Translations under genes and position numbers: made by a program
The notes under the pieces: model-generated
What the model was told of the DNA's origin: nothing
The model's input: only the letters and a program-made list of their open reading frames with translations
Databases searched by the model: none
NCBI GenBank assembly: GCA_031761405.1
Contig: JASEVX010000084.1
Coordinates: 1 to 64,000, forward strand
Direction: 5' to 3'
Length of the DNA: 64,000 nucleotides
DNA from: Serripes groenlandicus
Lineage: Eukaryota > Mollusca > Bivalvia > Cardiida > Cardiidae
In this document: positions 46,470 to 56,949 of the stretch, piece after piece
Position numbering within the stretch: position 1 is the stretch's first letter
Layout of the letters: every line of letters starts with the position of its first letter

Positions 46470-46520
46470 GATCAATCCCGACGCACAATTGTAATTGTTG
46501 TAAGGAACGTAACGTAACAT
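46470..46520 (-). CDS. Candidate alternative first coding exon of the ZO gene (a)
   Basis: ATG with A at -3, an in-frame TAG 18 nt upstream of it, 17 codons (MLRYVPYNNYNCASGLI) and then a good donor, GTGAGTTTTC, in phase 0. That is the phase needed to join to the exon at 35361. The surrounding ~200 bp matches none of the repeats recognised here. Assignment to ZO is inference; by chance, short ATG-to-donor segments are common. Confidence 0.3.
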
Positions 46521-46671
46521 CCTCTCCCTAAACGTCTCCTAGCTGCCTCAGACAGATTGCCACAACAATTCAAACTAACCTCAAAATGCCTTGGATTACA
46601 AAAAAGGGTTAAAAGATTTAATTAACTGTCCTAAAGGAATCTGTAGCTAATTGTATTATATTTTCCTGTAA

Positions 46672-46885
46672 TTAACTCTTTCTCACATACGACGAATCTT
46701 CAAAAGACAACTTGGAAAATATCTATGCAAAAATTGGATAAAATCTCCTTAAAATGAAATGTATAATCATTCAGTTAAGTTGAAAACATTGTGGCAAATG
46801 GAGCAATTTCACCTATGCCACAATGTTTTCAAAAGTCGCCTGCAGCAGAGGCGTCTGAAAGCGTCTGCAGGTTGGAAAGGGTTAA
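46672..46885. mobile_element. TTAA MITE, CACATA subtype
   Basis: TTAACTCTTTCTCACATACG left, GTTGGAAAGGGTTAA right. Confidence 0.87.
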
Positions 46886-47015
46886 AAGACATAAATCTTT
46901 AAAAAGAACCATCTTTGATTCTTATTGTGGCATGTTCCATTCGTTAAATTAACCAACTCGAACTGTTTCCGTCATGATACTAGTTTTAATCTCTTCCCAA
47001 ATTGAAGAAATATTA

Positions 47016-47245
47016 TTAACCCTTTCCCTCATATAGATGCTTTCTGACACCTCTGCAGCAGATAGCTTTTTGAAAACATAGTGACAAAAGAAGGAATTGC
47101 ACAAAACGTGCAATTTCTCCTTTTGCCACAATGTTTTACACTTTTTTACATAGGTTATTCATTCAATTATAGAGATTTTACATTTTTTGACAAAATATGT
47201 TCAAAGTCGTCTGCTGCAGAATTGTCGTATGAGGGAAAGGGTTAA
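47016..47245. mobile_element. TTAA MITE, 230 bp, intact
   Basis: Both TTAA ends; apex ATTGCACAAAACGTGCAAT. Confidence 0.94.
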
Positions 47246-47341
47246 TACAACAGTGGTCTGAAATAAGAATCTAGTCTTGATTTCTATGATTGTTTTATGC
47301 AGCTTCCAACAATATTTCAGTTATTATCTTGACACCTATAC

Positions 47342-47512
47342 CTGAGAAAACAAGATGTGCTTGTGAAACACTGATGCCCCCCCTGTTATGGTTCAAAAGT
47401 AGTGGTCAAGGTTAAAGGTTTTTTTGACAGACAGACAAAGAGACAGACAGACAGACAGACAGACAGGCCAAAAACTAGATGCCCACTGAATCGGTGATTC
47501 CGGGGGCATAAA
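47342..47512 (+). mobile_element. Helitron-like element (type iv)
   Basis: Head ACAAGATGTGCTTGTGAAAC (hairpin around GTG..CAC), ATGCCCCCCC, a CAGA microsatellite (47430-47466), then hairpin ATGCCCACTGAATCGG..CGGGGGCAT and AAAAA. Same plan as types i-iii. Confidence 0.65.
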
Positions 47513-47570
47513 AATTACTTAGTACTGCCGGTAAGTTAATCATGCCACCACCAGCACATATCTCACACTC

Positions 47571-47717
47571 ATGATGAGCAATTTCTCCTTTTGCCACAAT
47601 GTCTTCAACTCTATCAACAAATTATCCTATGATTTATAGAGATTTTACTATTCTTGCAAAGACGTTTCAAAAGCTGCTATGACTTCAGAAAGTGTCTGTA
47701 TGAAGGAAAGGGATAAG
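47571..47717. mobile_element. TTAA MITE, right half
   Basis: Starts at CATGATGAGCAATTTCTCC, ends GTATGAAGGAAAGGGATAA. Confidence 0.75.
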
Positions 47718-47985
47718 TGTAACGTATGCTTTAAGCTCTTTGATTTTTCTGAGTAAAAAGCTGTAACAATCTCCTGGTCCAGACCATGCCAGTTCTGTTC
47801 TAGACAAAATATCATTCAATATAACAGAGAATGATCTATATAATAAATCATCGACTTCACACTTCTATGGACAGAACTGATTAAATATATCCCACATACA
47901 AAAGCTTTCTCAGATGCTTCTGCAGAAGACGGCTTTAGAGAACATTGTGGATTGCCAAGGGAGAAATTGCTCGTGAGCAATGGAA

Positions 47986-48420
47986 TAAGCATACAGTATA
48001 GAAATAATTACTTTAAAACCATCAAATTATTACACTAAAAACATAACCGATCAGCAACCTTAATGCATCCTAAAAATTTATCTACCGTATATCACTCAAA
48101 TTAAATTTTCACAAAAAGTCACTAAACTGAAAAGATTTTCCAAGAATTTAACATCTTTTTCCACAATCAGAACTCGCACACAATACACATTAACAACTTA
48201 AAACACATCGTCTCTCATTTATCGACAAATTAGCTCAGAATCAATCAGAAGCTCTCAGAAGCCTTGATCCGTGTCACTCAACAGCTTTAATAAATATTTT
48301 TTTCTCCCCGGCAAATGAATTGAACACTGTAATCAGTCTAGCTTAGTTCCAGGAAATTTCTCCACGTGAGACCAATATTACCAGGCAAAAATTCTTCCTT
48401 TTTATTTTCTAAACTCTTTT
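47986..48420. other. Unique, repeat-free stretch
   Basis: About 430 bp with no recognised repeat and no good coding exon. It has a CACGTG E-box (48362) and, on the minus strand, a TATTTATTAAAG stretch (48292-48303). It might be a promoter or 5' exon, but nothing decides this. Confidence 0.2.
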
Positions 48421-48611
48421 TGGGATACAGAAAACATTAAACCTTACCCACATATTGACCCTTTCTGAAGCAGCAGACGAAATATTTAATTCAAACTTTA
48501 TTCTACCTATTACTGAGTTATAAATTTTTAATAATGATTTTCTAGGTAAAGGAATAACAGCAGTATATATAAGTTCTAGATATAATGTGGGTCAATAATG
48601 ACAAGTTTTTC

Positions 48612-48765
48612 AAATCTCTATTTGACCCTCAATACTTACAGGAACCGTCCCATCAAGACGATTTTTTTGAGTACCCACAAGTGAGACAATTCTTTTGAGT
48701 ACCCACAACATAGGGTTTTGTCAAATAATAAGTGAGATATAGTGATAAAAGGACAAGTTTACCGA
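48612..48765. mobile_element. Palindromic element P, copy 7, rearranged
   Basis: GACGATT..TTTGAGTACCCACAA occurs twice in direct order (48656, 48685), replacing one palindrome arm. Confidence 0.7.
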
Positions 48766-49018
48766 TCTTCCTATGTTGAAGGGTTCTGTGTTACAAAAGC
48801 GATTCTGTAAGAGAACTAATTGAAACTGGTAATAAACTCCCCAATTCAGTTGTCAATCACTCAACATATAACTGTCAAATATGGACCAGTTATCTTGTAA
48901 ACTAAAGGAATTTCTCCTGTTAACAGCAATTTGTTTGACTTCGATTTTTTCTTGATTTACCACCAAAATGTTCTCCGATTGATTTTACTTCTTAGAGATA
49001 GTTGGTATATCATATAGC

Positions 49019-49205
49019 TGTTGATGTTGATGGTTTGGTGTTTTACGCAGAATTCAACACTTTTTCAGTTATATCACGACGTTAACTGGTAAGTTATATC
49101 AGTACTACTGGTCCATTATCCTGACACAAGCCAGTCAGTTGTAATGCTAAACCCCGCAAGCCTGAACACTAAGGCGGGCAGCCAAATACTACCATTTTTA
49201 AAGTC
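49019..49205 (-). mobile_element. SINE family B, truncated
   Basis: GTTTGGTGTTTTACGC, shared 3' domain, TATCAGTACTACTGGTCCA, to CTACCATTTTTAAAGT. Confidence 0.78.
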
Positions 49206-49736
49206 CCCTTTCCAACCTTATAAAGGTTCTGCATCAGACCGCTTCAAAAATATGGAAAATCTCATCATTTGATCATATACTAGAGTTGAAAACATTGTGG
49301 CATAAGGATAAATTGCTTATCATGAGCAAGAGCAATTTCTACTTTCGAATCAAAGTTTCCAAAAGTCATCTGCTGCAGATTTCTTTGTTTGTTTGTGCTT
49401 ATTAAATTTTGCCCTCGCCATGCAGAATTAACAATTTGGCGAGCAGACAAAAGTTAGATACAAGGGAGTCCGGGTTTGATACCCTAGCTCTTCTTTCGAA
49501 AAGACCCCTTGGTTCTTTTACGTGCCCAGTGTATAGCACCGATACAAATGAGGTTTGTTTTTCCTGGAAAGGACCATTACTTGACCTCTAGTTGAGTGGG
49601 AGACGCTTAAAAGCAACCCTTAAATTTCCAGAAACCCGACTGGGATTTGAACCGAAGACCTCTGGATTGACAGTTCAGAGAGTTAACCACTGGCCGCAGA
49701 GGCATCAGAAAGCGCCTATATATGGGAAAGAGTTAA
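49206..49736. mobile_element. TTAA MITE interrupted by SINE family D
   Basis: 49206-49385 (CCCTTTCCAACCTT..CTGCTGCAG) and 49696-49736 (GCAGAGGCATCAGAAAGCGC) flank the SINE. Confidence 0.75.
49386..49695 (-). mobile_element. SINE family D with tRNA-like head
   Basis: On the minus strand the head reads GGCCAGTGGTTAACTCTCTG (box A-like) and GGTTCAAATCCCAG (box B-like); the tail is an AAAC repeat. It lacks the 3' domain of A-C. It interrupts a MITE at CTGCAG. The 60-codon plus-strand frame here is not a gene. Confidence 0.75.
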
Positions 49737-49965
49737 AGGGCAGTAACTGTGATTAAAATCATTATTCAAGTACAGTTAGCTCCCTTTATGTAATGATTGC
49801 ATTTTCAAAATGCATTAAAATTTTATAAATTTTTTGAAATTAATGATTTGATTAATCTACTACAAAAATCACATTATGGCAGACTATAGAACAACAAAAT
49901 ATGTGAATTCATCTTTTGAATTAAAATTATAGCCACTTATATCAGGCAAACTATATATCATTCCC

Positions 49966-50137
49966 AGTGTTTTCAAGTCATATAGACGCTTTCTGATGAC
50001 TCTGCAGCGGACAGCTTTTTGAAAAAATAGTGGCAAAAGAAAGGTTATCCATTCAATTTTAGAGATTTTCCTTTTTTTTTTAAAAAATATGTTCAAAGTC
50101 GTCTGCTGCAAAATTGTTGTATGAAGGAAAGGGTTAA
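49966..50137. mobile_element. TTAA MITE, internally deleted
   Basis: CATATAGACGCTTTCTGATG left (outer bases lost), right GAAGGAAAGGGTTAA; hairpin deleted. Confidence 0.85.
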
Positions 50138-51060
50138 GGATATTTTGACGGAAATTCAAGGAAATATTATATTGCGCTGACTATAATGTAATTTATCGTA
50201 GGACAAATAACTTGTCACAATGTTTTCATATAATCTGCAACAGATGTATCAAAATGCGTCTGTAAGTGGGAAAGGGTCAGGAAATACAAGGAAACATAAT
50301 ATTGAGGCTTTTGAGCTGACTATGTAATTTATCATAGGACAAATAACTTGTCACAATGTTTTCATATAATCTGCAACAGATGTATCTAAATGCGTCTGTA
50401 AGTGGGAAAGGGTCAGGAAATACAAGCAAACATAATATCGAGGCTACTATAACCCTTTCCCTCATATAGACGCTTTCTGCTTTTGACACAATGTTTTCAT
50501 AGGTTATCCATTCAATTATAGAGATTTTCCATTTTTTTACAAAATATGTTCAAAGTCGTCTGCTGCAGAATTGTCGTATACATGAGGGAAAGGGTTTAAA
50601 ATAAGCTGACTATGTAATTTATAGTAGGACAAAATTAATAACTTGTCACAATGTTTTCATATAGTCTGCGTTCAACAGATGCGTCAAAATGCGACTGTTA
50701 GTGAGAAAGGGTAAATGATATTTTAACGGAAATACAAGGAAACATAATATCTTGCTGAATTAAGCAATTTTTAATAGGTTTGATATTTTGTCACAATGGT
50801 TTCATATAGTCTCGCTGCGACAGATGCGTCAAAATGTGTCTGTAAGTGAGAAAGGTTAAATGATATTTTGAGGGAAATACAGGGAAACATAATATAGTGT
50901 TGAATATGCAATTTTTAATAGGACCAATATTTTGTCACAATGATTTCATACAGTGACCTAGCTGCGACAGATGCGTCAAAATGAGTCTGTAAGTGGGAAA
51001 GGGTCAATGATATTTTGACGGAAATACAGGGAAACATTATATCGTGCTGAATTTGCAGTT
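50138..51060. repeat. ~137-145-bp tandem array, 5-6 units, seeded by a MITE end
   Basis: Unit: ACGGAAATACAAGGAAACAT, CTGACTATGTAATTTAT, CTTGTCACAATGTTTTCATA, GATGCGTCAAAATGCGTCTG, GTGGGAAAGGGT. Markers at 50211, 50348, 50642, 50787 and 50931. The second half of each unit is a MITE right end. A complete but deleted MITE (50449-50598) sits in the middle. Confidence 0.9.
50449..50598. mobile_element. TTAA MITE, ~150 bp, inside the tandem array
   Basis: ATAACCCTTTCCCTCATATA left, CATGAGGGAAAGGGTTTAA right; hairpin deleted. Confidence 0.85.
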
Positions 51061-51124
51061 TCTAAAATAGGACAAGTACGGTAACAGTTACTGCAAAGAT
51101 TTTTCATCAAAAGCAAACAGCAAT

Positions 51125-51305
51125 GGTTATATATTTGGTGTTTTTTCGGCGCTTTTCAACAACTTAAATTTGCAGTTATATTATGGCATTTCCTGGGTTA
51201 AGTTACCAGTACTACTGGTCCATTTATCCTTACACCAGCCAGTCAGTCATAATGCTACCCCTGCAACACGGAGCACCAGCAGCCATTACTACCATTTTAA
51301 AATCT
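51125..51305 (-). mobile_element. SINE family B, truncated
   Basis: TTTGGTGTTTTTTCGGCGC, then TTACCAGTACTACTGGTCCA and CAGTCAGTCATAATGC. Confidence 0.75.
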
Positions 51306-51387
51306 TTGGTAAAATCTTTACAAATTTCTGCCAAGATGTTTTCAAAGTCGTCTGCTGCAGTTACGTCATTAAGTATTCAAAAAAGAG

Positions 51388-51604
51388 TTAACCTTTTCCC
51401 AGACGCATTTTGACGCAATAGCAGCAGACGACTTTTGAAATTACCAAAGGAGAAATTGCTCATGATGAGCAATTTCTCCTTTGGCTACAATGTTTTAAAC
51501 TTTATTTAACAATTAAGCTCTCTTTTATGAAAAAATTTCAGGTTTTTGTCACTATGTTTTCAAAGTCGTCTGCTGCAGATGTGTCGTATGTGAGAAGGGT
51601 TTAA
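51388..51604. mobile_element. TTAA MITE, CCCAG subtype
   Basis: TTAACCTTTTCCCAGACGC left; near-perfect hairpin CCAAAGGAGAAATTGCTC..; right GTGAGAAGGGTTTAA. Close to the copy at 24612. Confidence 0.9.
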
Positions 51605-52104
51605 TAACAAAATTACAAGAGTGTTCCTGGAAACACATGTGTCACCTAGCCGTCACTTATAACGTCAGTAAGTGAAAGCATAACAGGTAGCCAGATTAAC
51701 AAAGATCTTCCCAAAATGTTTTTCAAAAGTCGTCTGCTGCAGGGCCATGGAAAAGCTCCTGTATCACGGAAATTGTATACATACTCATTTGTAACACTAT
51801 CAAATTTGTTATTGTCTATTTTCGTGTATCAAATTCGTTTTTGTCTATTTATATCATATAGGGTATAAAGTCACACAATAATTGGAGCACTAAGCTAAAT
51901 AGACAATTATAAAAAAACAGTTGAGTCATCCGATAAACTATTGTGTAGGAACCAGTGTCTCTGAGAGGAAGAGCAGCCGGCCTCTTTAAGTGAAGGTCTC
52001 AAGTTTAAATCCGACAGGAGCCGGGTAAAAATGAATTATTTGGGATCTTCAAACATAATCAGTGCCAGCGTGTCAATCAAATATAATCTGTGTCAGTGAA
52101 AGGC

Positions 52105-52433
52105 TTAACCCTTTCCCTCATACACAATTATACAGCAGACAACTTTGAACATGTTTTGTCAAAAAATAGAAAAATCATTATAATTGAATGGATATATATA
52201 TAACCTATAAAGTGGAAAACATTGTAGCAAAAGGAGAAATTGCTTGTTTTGAGCAATTTCTTCTTTTGTCACTATGTTTTCAAAAAGCCGTCTGCTGCAT
52301 AGGCGTCAGAATGCCACAATGTTTTCAACCTTTTGTAATAGGTTATCCATTCAATTATGGAGATGTTATATTTTTTTACAAAATATGTTCAAAGTCGTCT
52401 GCTGCAGAATTGTCGTATGAGGGAAAGGGTTAT
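52105..52433. mobile_element. Chimeric TTAA MITE (two copies fused)
   Basis: Starts TTAACCCTTTCCCTCATACA and reaches TAGGCGTCAGAATG (52315), then jumps back to CCACAATGTTTTCAACC and repeats the second half in the other orientation type, ending GTATGAGGGAAAGGGTTA. Confidence 0.85.
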
Positions 52434-52461
52434 AACCTCATTCAGCAATTTGTCATTTATT

Positions 52462-52735
52462 TTAACCCTTCCCAGATACAGACGCTTTCGGATGTTTTTC
52501 AGCAGACAGCTTTTGAAAACATTGTGGCAAAAAGAGAAATTGCTCATAATGAGCAATTCTTTTTTTGTCAGGATGTTTTTTACTTTTTTCAATAAAAAAA
52601 AAAATTCATTCAATAAAAAAAAACCACATATTTTTTACCAAATGTCTTAAAAGTCGTCTGCTGTATTATTGTATATGCGAAAGGGTTAAAAATCGTCTCC
52701 TGCAGATCTATTGTATGTGGGAAAGGGATAAACCC
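52462..52735. mobile_element. TTAA MITE plus right-end stub
   Basis: 52462-52688 (TTAACCCTTCCCAGATACAG; poly-A expansions inside) and a stub ending GTGGGAAAGGGATAAA. Confidence 0.82.
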
Positions 52736-52899
52736 ACATTCTCCTAATAATTCCATAACCATTAACCTGAATAGATATTTTCATGAGCATAATTTCTCCT
52801 TTTGCAACAATGTTTCAAAAGCCGTTTGCTGCAGATGCCTCAAAAAGCCTTACACATGTAATCAAGTTGTAGAAGAATGAATTGGTTTAAATAATTTAC

Positions 52900-52938
52900 C
52901 TGCTCGATAACTGTAAGTTTTGCTTCCAGTTTCAACAT
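52900..52938 (-). CDS. Candidate alternative first coding exon (b), duplicate of (c)
   Basis: ATG (A at -3), 13 codons reading MLKLEAKLTVIEQ, then donor GTAAATTATT in phase 0. Compared with copy (c) 465 bp away it differs at four codons: one silent change, G/E, V/A and S/T. Frame, ATG and donor are kept in both. Phase fits the exon at 35361. It may be a real duplicated first exon or a fortuitous ORF within a duplicated intron segment. Confidence 0.3.
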
Positions 52939-53015
52939 AGTTAAACATTATCGTTTATAGATAAAAAGTTTTTTCAGCGAGGAATTAAGTAACCAGTATG
53001 GCAGATATTTTCAAT

Positions 53016-53228
53016 TTAACCCTTTCCCTCATATAGACGCTTTCTGACGCCTCTGCAGCAGACGGCATTTTGAAAACATAGTGACAAAAGAAGAAATTGC
53101 TTCTTTTGCCACAATGTTTTCCACTTTTTGTCATAGGTTATCCATTTAATTATGGAGATTTTCTATGTTTTGACAAAATACGTTCAAAGTCGTCTGCTGC
53201 AGAATTTTCTTATGAGGGAAAGGGTTAA
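53016..53228. mobile_element. TTAA MITE, 213 bp
   Basis: Both TTAA ends; left hairpin arm missing. It lies between candidate first exons (b) and (c). Confidence 0.92.
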
Positions 53229-53364
53229 CAGACAGACAGATAGAGAGACAGTCAGCTGACATTGACAGACAAGAAAAGAAATCAGATAAACAGATAAAAC
53301 ATGTAATCCGTCAGAGCTAGCCCATAATCAACTAGAATAAGAAAGAATTGGTAAAATAACTTAC

Positions 53365-53403
53365 CTGCTCAATAACTGAAAGTTTTACTCCCAGTTTCAA
53401 CAT
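53365..53403 (-). CDS. Candidate alternative first coding exon (c), duplicate of (b)
   Basis: ATG (A at -3) with an in-frame TAA three codons upstream, 13 codons reading MLKLGVKLSVIEQ, then a strong donor GTAAGTTATT in phase 0. Upstream flank (53476-53518) is also shared with copy (b) (52975-53018). Same caveats as (b); the better donor makes this the more plausible of the two. Confidence 0.32.
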
Positions 53404-53554
53404 AATTTCAGATTATTTTTTATTAAGGAACTCATATCTCAGGGACACATATCACTGGACAAGTTCTATCTGAGAGGAAATTAACTGGGGTAATATTATA
53501 GCAGATATTTTCAATTTAACCCTTTTCCCACCTTACAGAAACTTTTACATTTCA

Positions 53555-53733
53555 TTAACCCTTTTCCCACATCCACAGCCACATACTGACGCCTCTACAG
53601 CCAACATTTTTTGAAAACTTAATGGAAAAATAAGAAATTGCTAAGGTGAGCAATTTCTTCTTTTACCACAGAATGTTTTCAACTTTTTTACCTAGCTGTT
53701 TTGAAATGTTGCTGTATGTGGGAAAAGGGTTAA
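53555..53733. mobile_element. TTAA MITE, 179 bp
   Basis: TTAACCCTTTTCCCACATCC left, GTGGGAAAAGGGTTAA right; preceded by a 35-bp stub from 53516. Confidence 0.87.
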
Positions 53734-53782
53734 CAATATCTATGAGAGAGAGGAAGTTAACAAGTGTAGAAGATTTTTTCGA

Positions 53783-54370
53783 TTTAACCATAACCCTGAC
53801 CTATATATATATACTGTCTTAATTTGACAAATCTGCAGCAGATGACAATTTAAGACAACATTGAGCAATTTCTCCTTTTGCCACAATATTCATTATATAT
53901 ATTCAATAATTATACTATAATCTACAGTGATTTTCCATTTTCACCCTGATGTTTTCAAAGTCATCTGCTGCAGATTTATTGTATGTGAGAAAGGGTTATT
54001 ACAGACAGACAGATAGACAGTCTGACATCGACAGACAGGCAAACAATTCTGATCAATAGATATGGAAGGAGTCCACTGCTTAAATCAATTCTATAATAAT
54101 TTCTACAAAACGAGAGCAATTGTTCTGAATCACTAATTACTAGATTCACCTGTTAAACCCTTTACCACATACAACAAATCTGTAGCAGACAACTTAGGAA
54201 ACAATTTTACATACATTTTGAAAATCTTGTGCATGAATAGAGTTAAAAACATTGTGGCAAAATGAGAAATTGCTTAATCATGAGCAATGTCTCCTTTTGC
54301 CACAATGTTTTCAAACGGCACCTGCTGCAGGCGCAACAAAATGCATCTGCAAGTTGGAAAAGGTAAATCT
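53783..54370. mobile_element. Two TTAA MITEs (53783-53998, 54153-54370)
   Basis: First: eroded left, GTGAGAAAGGGTTA right. Second: TTAAACCCTTTACCACATAC left, GTTGGAAAAGGTAAA right. CAGA-rich microsatellite DNA lies between. Confidence 0.8.
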
Positions 54371-54508
54371 GACTAATTCTTTACTTGTTTGTGACATGCA
54401 GGGACAGGCGACGCCCCTTGAAAAGTATATATTATTATAACAAGGGTTTAAAACAATGAAAGGTGGAAACAAAAGCTGAACATTGTCACCTGTGAGTGTT
54501 AAATATCA

Positions 54509-54732
54509 TTAACACTTTTCACGCATATAACAAATCTGTAGCAGCTAGATGACTTTGAAAACATTTTTTCAAAAATGTGAAAAATTACCTTTAATGACAG
54601 TTTAATAATTAAATAGAGTTGAAAACATTGTGGCAAATGCTCAGCATGAGCAATTTCACCTTTGCCACAATGTTTTCAAAAGTCGTTTGCTGCAGAGGCA
54701 TCGGAAAGCGTCTGTATGTTGGAAAGGGTTAA
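54509..54732. mobile_element. TTAA MITE flanked by a 14-bp repeat
   Basis: TTAACACTTTTCACGCATAT left, GTTGGAAAGGGTTAA right. TTAAATATCATTAA occurs at 54499-54512 and 54729-54742, longer than the 4-bp TTAA expected. Confidence 0.87.
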
Positions 54733-54865
54733 ATATCATTAAGGTCTTTCGTTCCATGATTAGTAATTCATTTCCACTTGCATACAAAAAAAATATCTGC
54801 ATTATTTCGTAATTTTTGGATTTCAGCTTTTGTGTACATTAAAATGTCAAATGTCTGCCGAGCCG

Positions 54866-54931
54866 CAGTTGGAATTCACAACCCCTGGATTGACAGTATG
54901 CATCGCTATCAACTGAGCTACCGGGGCTCAG
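54866..54931 (-). mobile_element. SINE family A, tRNA head fragment
   Basis: GAATTCACAACCCCTGGATT and ATCAACTGAGCTACCGGGGC: box B and box A in reverse, body missing. Confidence 0.8.
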
Positions 54932-55232
54932 ATATAAGGACCACAATATATCATAACTTTTCATACAACTTTTGAAAACATTGTTGGTGGAAAAAAAAGG
55001 TTTAACTTAAAACAATCAATTTCCCCTTATTCAGCTGTGACTAAATAATCAGATTTTTTTTAAATCAGCTAGGCATAAATCAGGTTAACATTTCAACCTT
55101 TCCATGACAAACAGATATAATGTTATAGTTTTAATATCATCTCAAAATCATCAATTTCATTTGTCCCGACTTTTCTTGGAAATTTTACAAGAGCCAATAC
55201 AGCTAGTACAGCAAAGCTCTCCTAGTGGGTTG

Positions 55233-55490
55233 CTTAAAGCTGTTTTATGCCGCTTTCAACAATTTTTCTGTTATATCACAGCATTTCCTGGGTAATTTAA
55301 GTGCAGTACCACGTGCACTAGTCCATTTATTATCATGACACCTGTCAGCCAGTCAGTCGAAATGCCTACAACCCTGAACACCAAGGAGGGCAGCCTTTTC
55401 TACCAAGTCTTTGGTATGACCCGGCCGGGGATCAAACCCATACATCCCGCTTCTCCCAGTGGGAGCCAATGACAATGAGGATCATCGATC
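55233..55490 (-). mobile_element. SINE family B, longest copy on minus strand
   Basis: GTTTTATGCCGCTTTCAACA, CACTAGTCCATTTA, CCAAGGAGGGCAGCC, TTTGGTATGACCCGGCCGGG (box B region). A family A SINE is inserted at its 5' end. Confidence 0.82.
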
Positions 55491-55502
55491 ACGGTTGCCA
55501 AT

Positions 55503-55822
55503 GAATGATTGATTGATTGATTGGGGTTTAACACGTTTTCAACAATTTTTCAGTCATATCACGCCGACCAGTTCACCTACTCATGCGTTTCCTGGTTTTC
55601 CCACACCAGTACCCCACACAACATACTTTCCAAGCAACTGGCTAGTTTTCCACATAGACTGTTAAACAGCCCATTGGTGAAAGACAAATGACGCAGGTAG
55701 AAGTGACTTTTGTCAAACGTCAGAAAGAATGTTGGCCGAGCTGGGATTCAAACTCACAACCCCGTCTGTGAGTGAGAGGATTGACAGCCCGCGTTGCTAC
55801 CGACTGAGCTACCGGGGCTCGG
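55503..55822 (-). mobile_element. SINE family A, full length
   Basis: Tail through complete tRNA-like head (GCTACCGACTGAGCTACCGG in reverse). Perfect 11-bp duplication CGGTTGCCAAT (55492-55502, 55823-55833). Confidence 0.94.
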
Positions 55823-55925
55823 CGGTTGCCAATAAAAGGTGACAACATGATCGAGTGACTAGACCTGGTCCATATGGTCCCTGTAAACTAGGAATGTTAC
55901 GTGAGGTAATGCTATTAAAAGAATG

Positions 55926-56324
55926 TTAACCCTTTCCCACCTGTAGACGCTGTAGATGCTCTCTGATGCCTCTGCAGCAGACGACCTTTGAAAGAACAAG
56001 CAATTTCTCCTTTTGCCACATTAGTTTTCAACCTTTTCAGTAATTTTACCCGCTTGTACAGAGATTTTCCATGTTTGTTCTTAGATATTTTTGGAGTCAT
56101 CTGCTGTATACAATAAATCTGCAGCAGACAACTTTGAAAACATCTTGACAGAAACACAGAATATCTCTGTAAATGAAGGTATAATTACTAAAAACAAAAG
56201 TTGAAAACATTGTTGCAAAAGGAGGAATTGCTCATCATGAGCTATTCCTCCATTTGTCACAATGTTTTCAAAAGTCGTCTGCTTCAGAGGCGTCAGAAAG
56301 CATCTGTAGGTGGGAAACGATTAA
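55926..56324. mobile_element. Two TTAA MITEs fused head to tail
   Basis: 55926-56108 has no right terminus and passes at CTGCTGTATACAATAAATCT into a second copy lacking its left TTAA, ending GTGGGAAACGATTAA. Confidence 0.8.
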
Positions 56325-56358
56325 GACAGGAAAAGAGATGAATAATATCCTTCATCAT

Positions 56359-56930
56359 GTAAACCCTTTCCCACATACAATAAAATTCTGCAGCAGACGA
56401 CTTTGAAAACATTGATCTGGATAAAAAAAAATATGGTAAAACTTCTATAAATGAAAGTTTAATCATTGAATCGAGTTCAAGAGTGAAATCATTATAACCA
56501 AAGGAGAAATTGCTCGCCTTGAGCAATTTGAGCGATTACTCATTTAGTCGTAATGTTTACAATTAGAAGCTGTCTGCTGCACAAGCGTCAGAAAGGGTCT
56601 GTATGTGGAAAAGGGTAGTTTTTAAGGTATGAATTACATTCTGTTACAATTAAACTGTCACTAATACAGGGGAATACTTGGTTATTTTGGGGGGAATTAT
56701 CCTTTTAACACGTTATACATTACATACAACAAATCTGCAGCAGACGACTTTGAAAACATAGTGAAATTTGCAAAAATCTACATAAAAGATAGCTTAATTG
56801 TTAAATAAAGTTGAAAACACCAAAGGAGAAATTGCTCATCATGAGCAATTTCACCTTTGGCCGCAAACGTTTTCAATTGACGTCTGCTGCTATTGCGTCA
56901 AAAATGCGTCTGCAGGTGGGAAAGAGTAAA
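56359..56930. mobile_element. Two TTAA MITEs, CCCACATA subtype
   Basis: 56359-56616 (CCCTTTCCCACATACAATAA; GTGGAAAAGGGTA) and 56715-56930 (ATACATTACATACAACAAAT; GTGGGAAAGAGTAAA), the latter with hairpin CCAAAGGAGAAATTGCTCATC. Confidence 0.78.
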
Positions 56931-56949
56931 CACATTATACAACATATCA

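Noticed and set aside
47986..48420. Promoter/5' exon of the ZO gene
   Set aside because: Repeat-free with an E-box and TATA-like string, but no initiator, no donor in a usable place; kept only as a low-confidence unexplained stretch.
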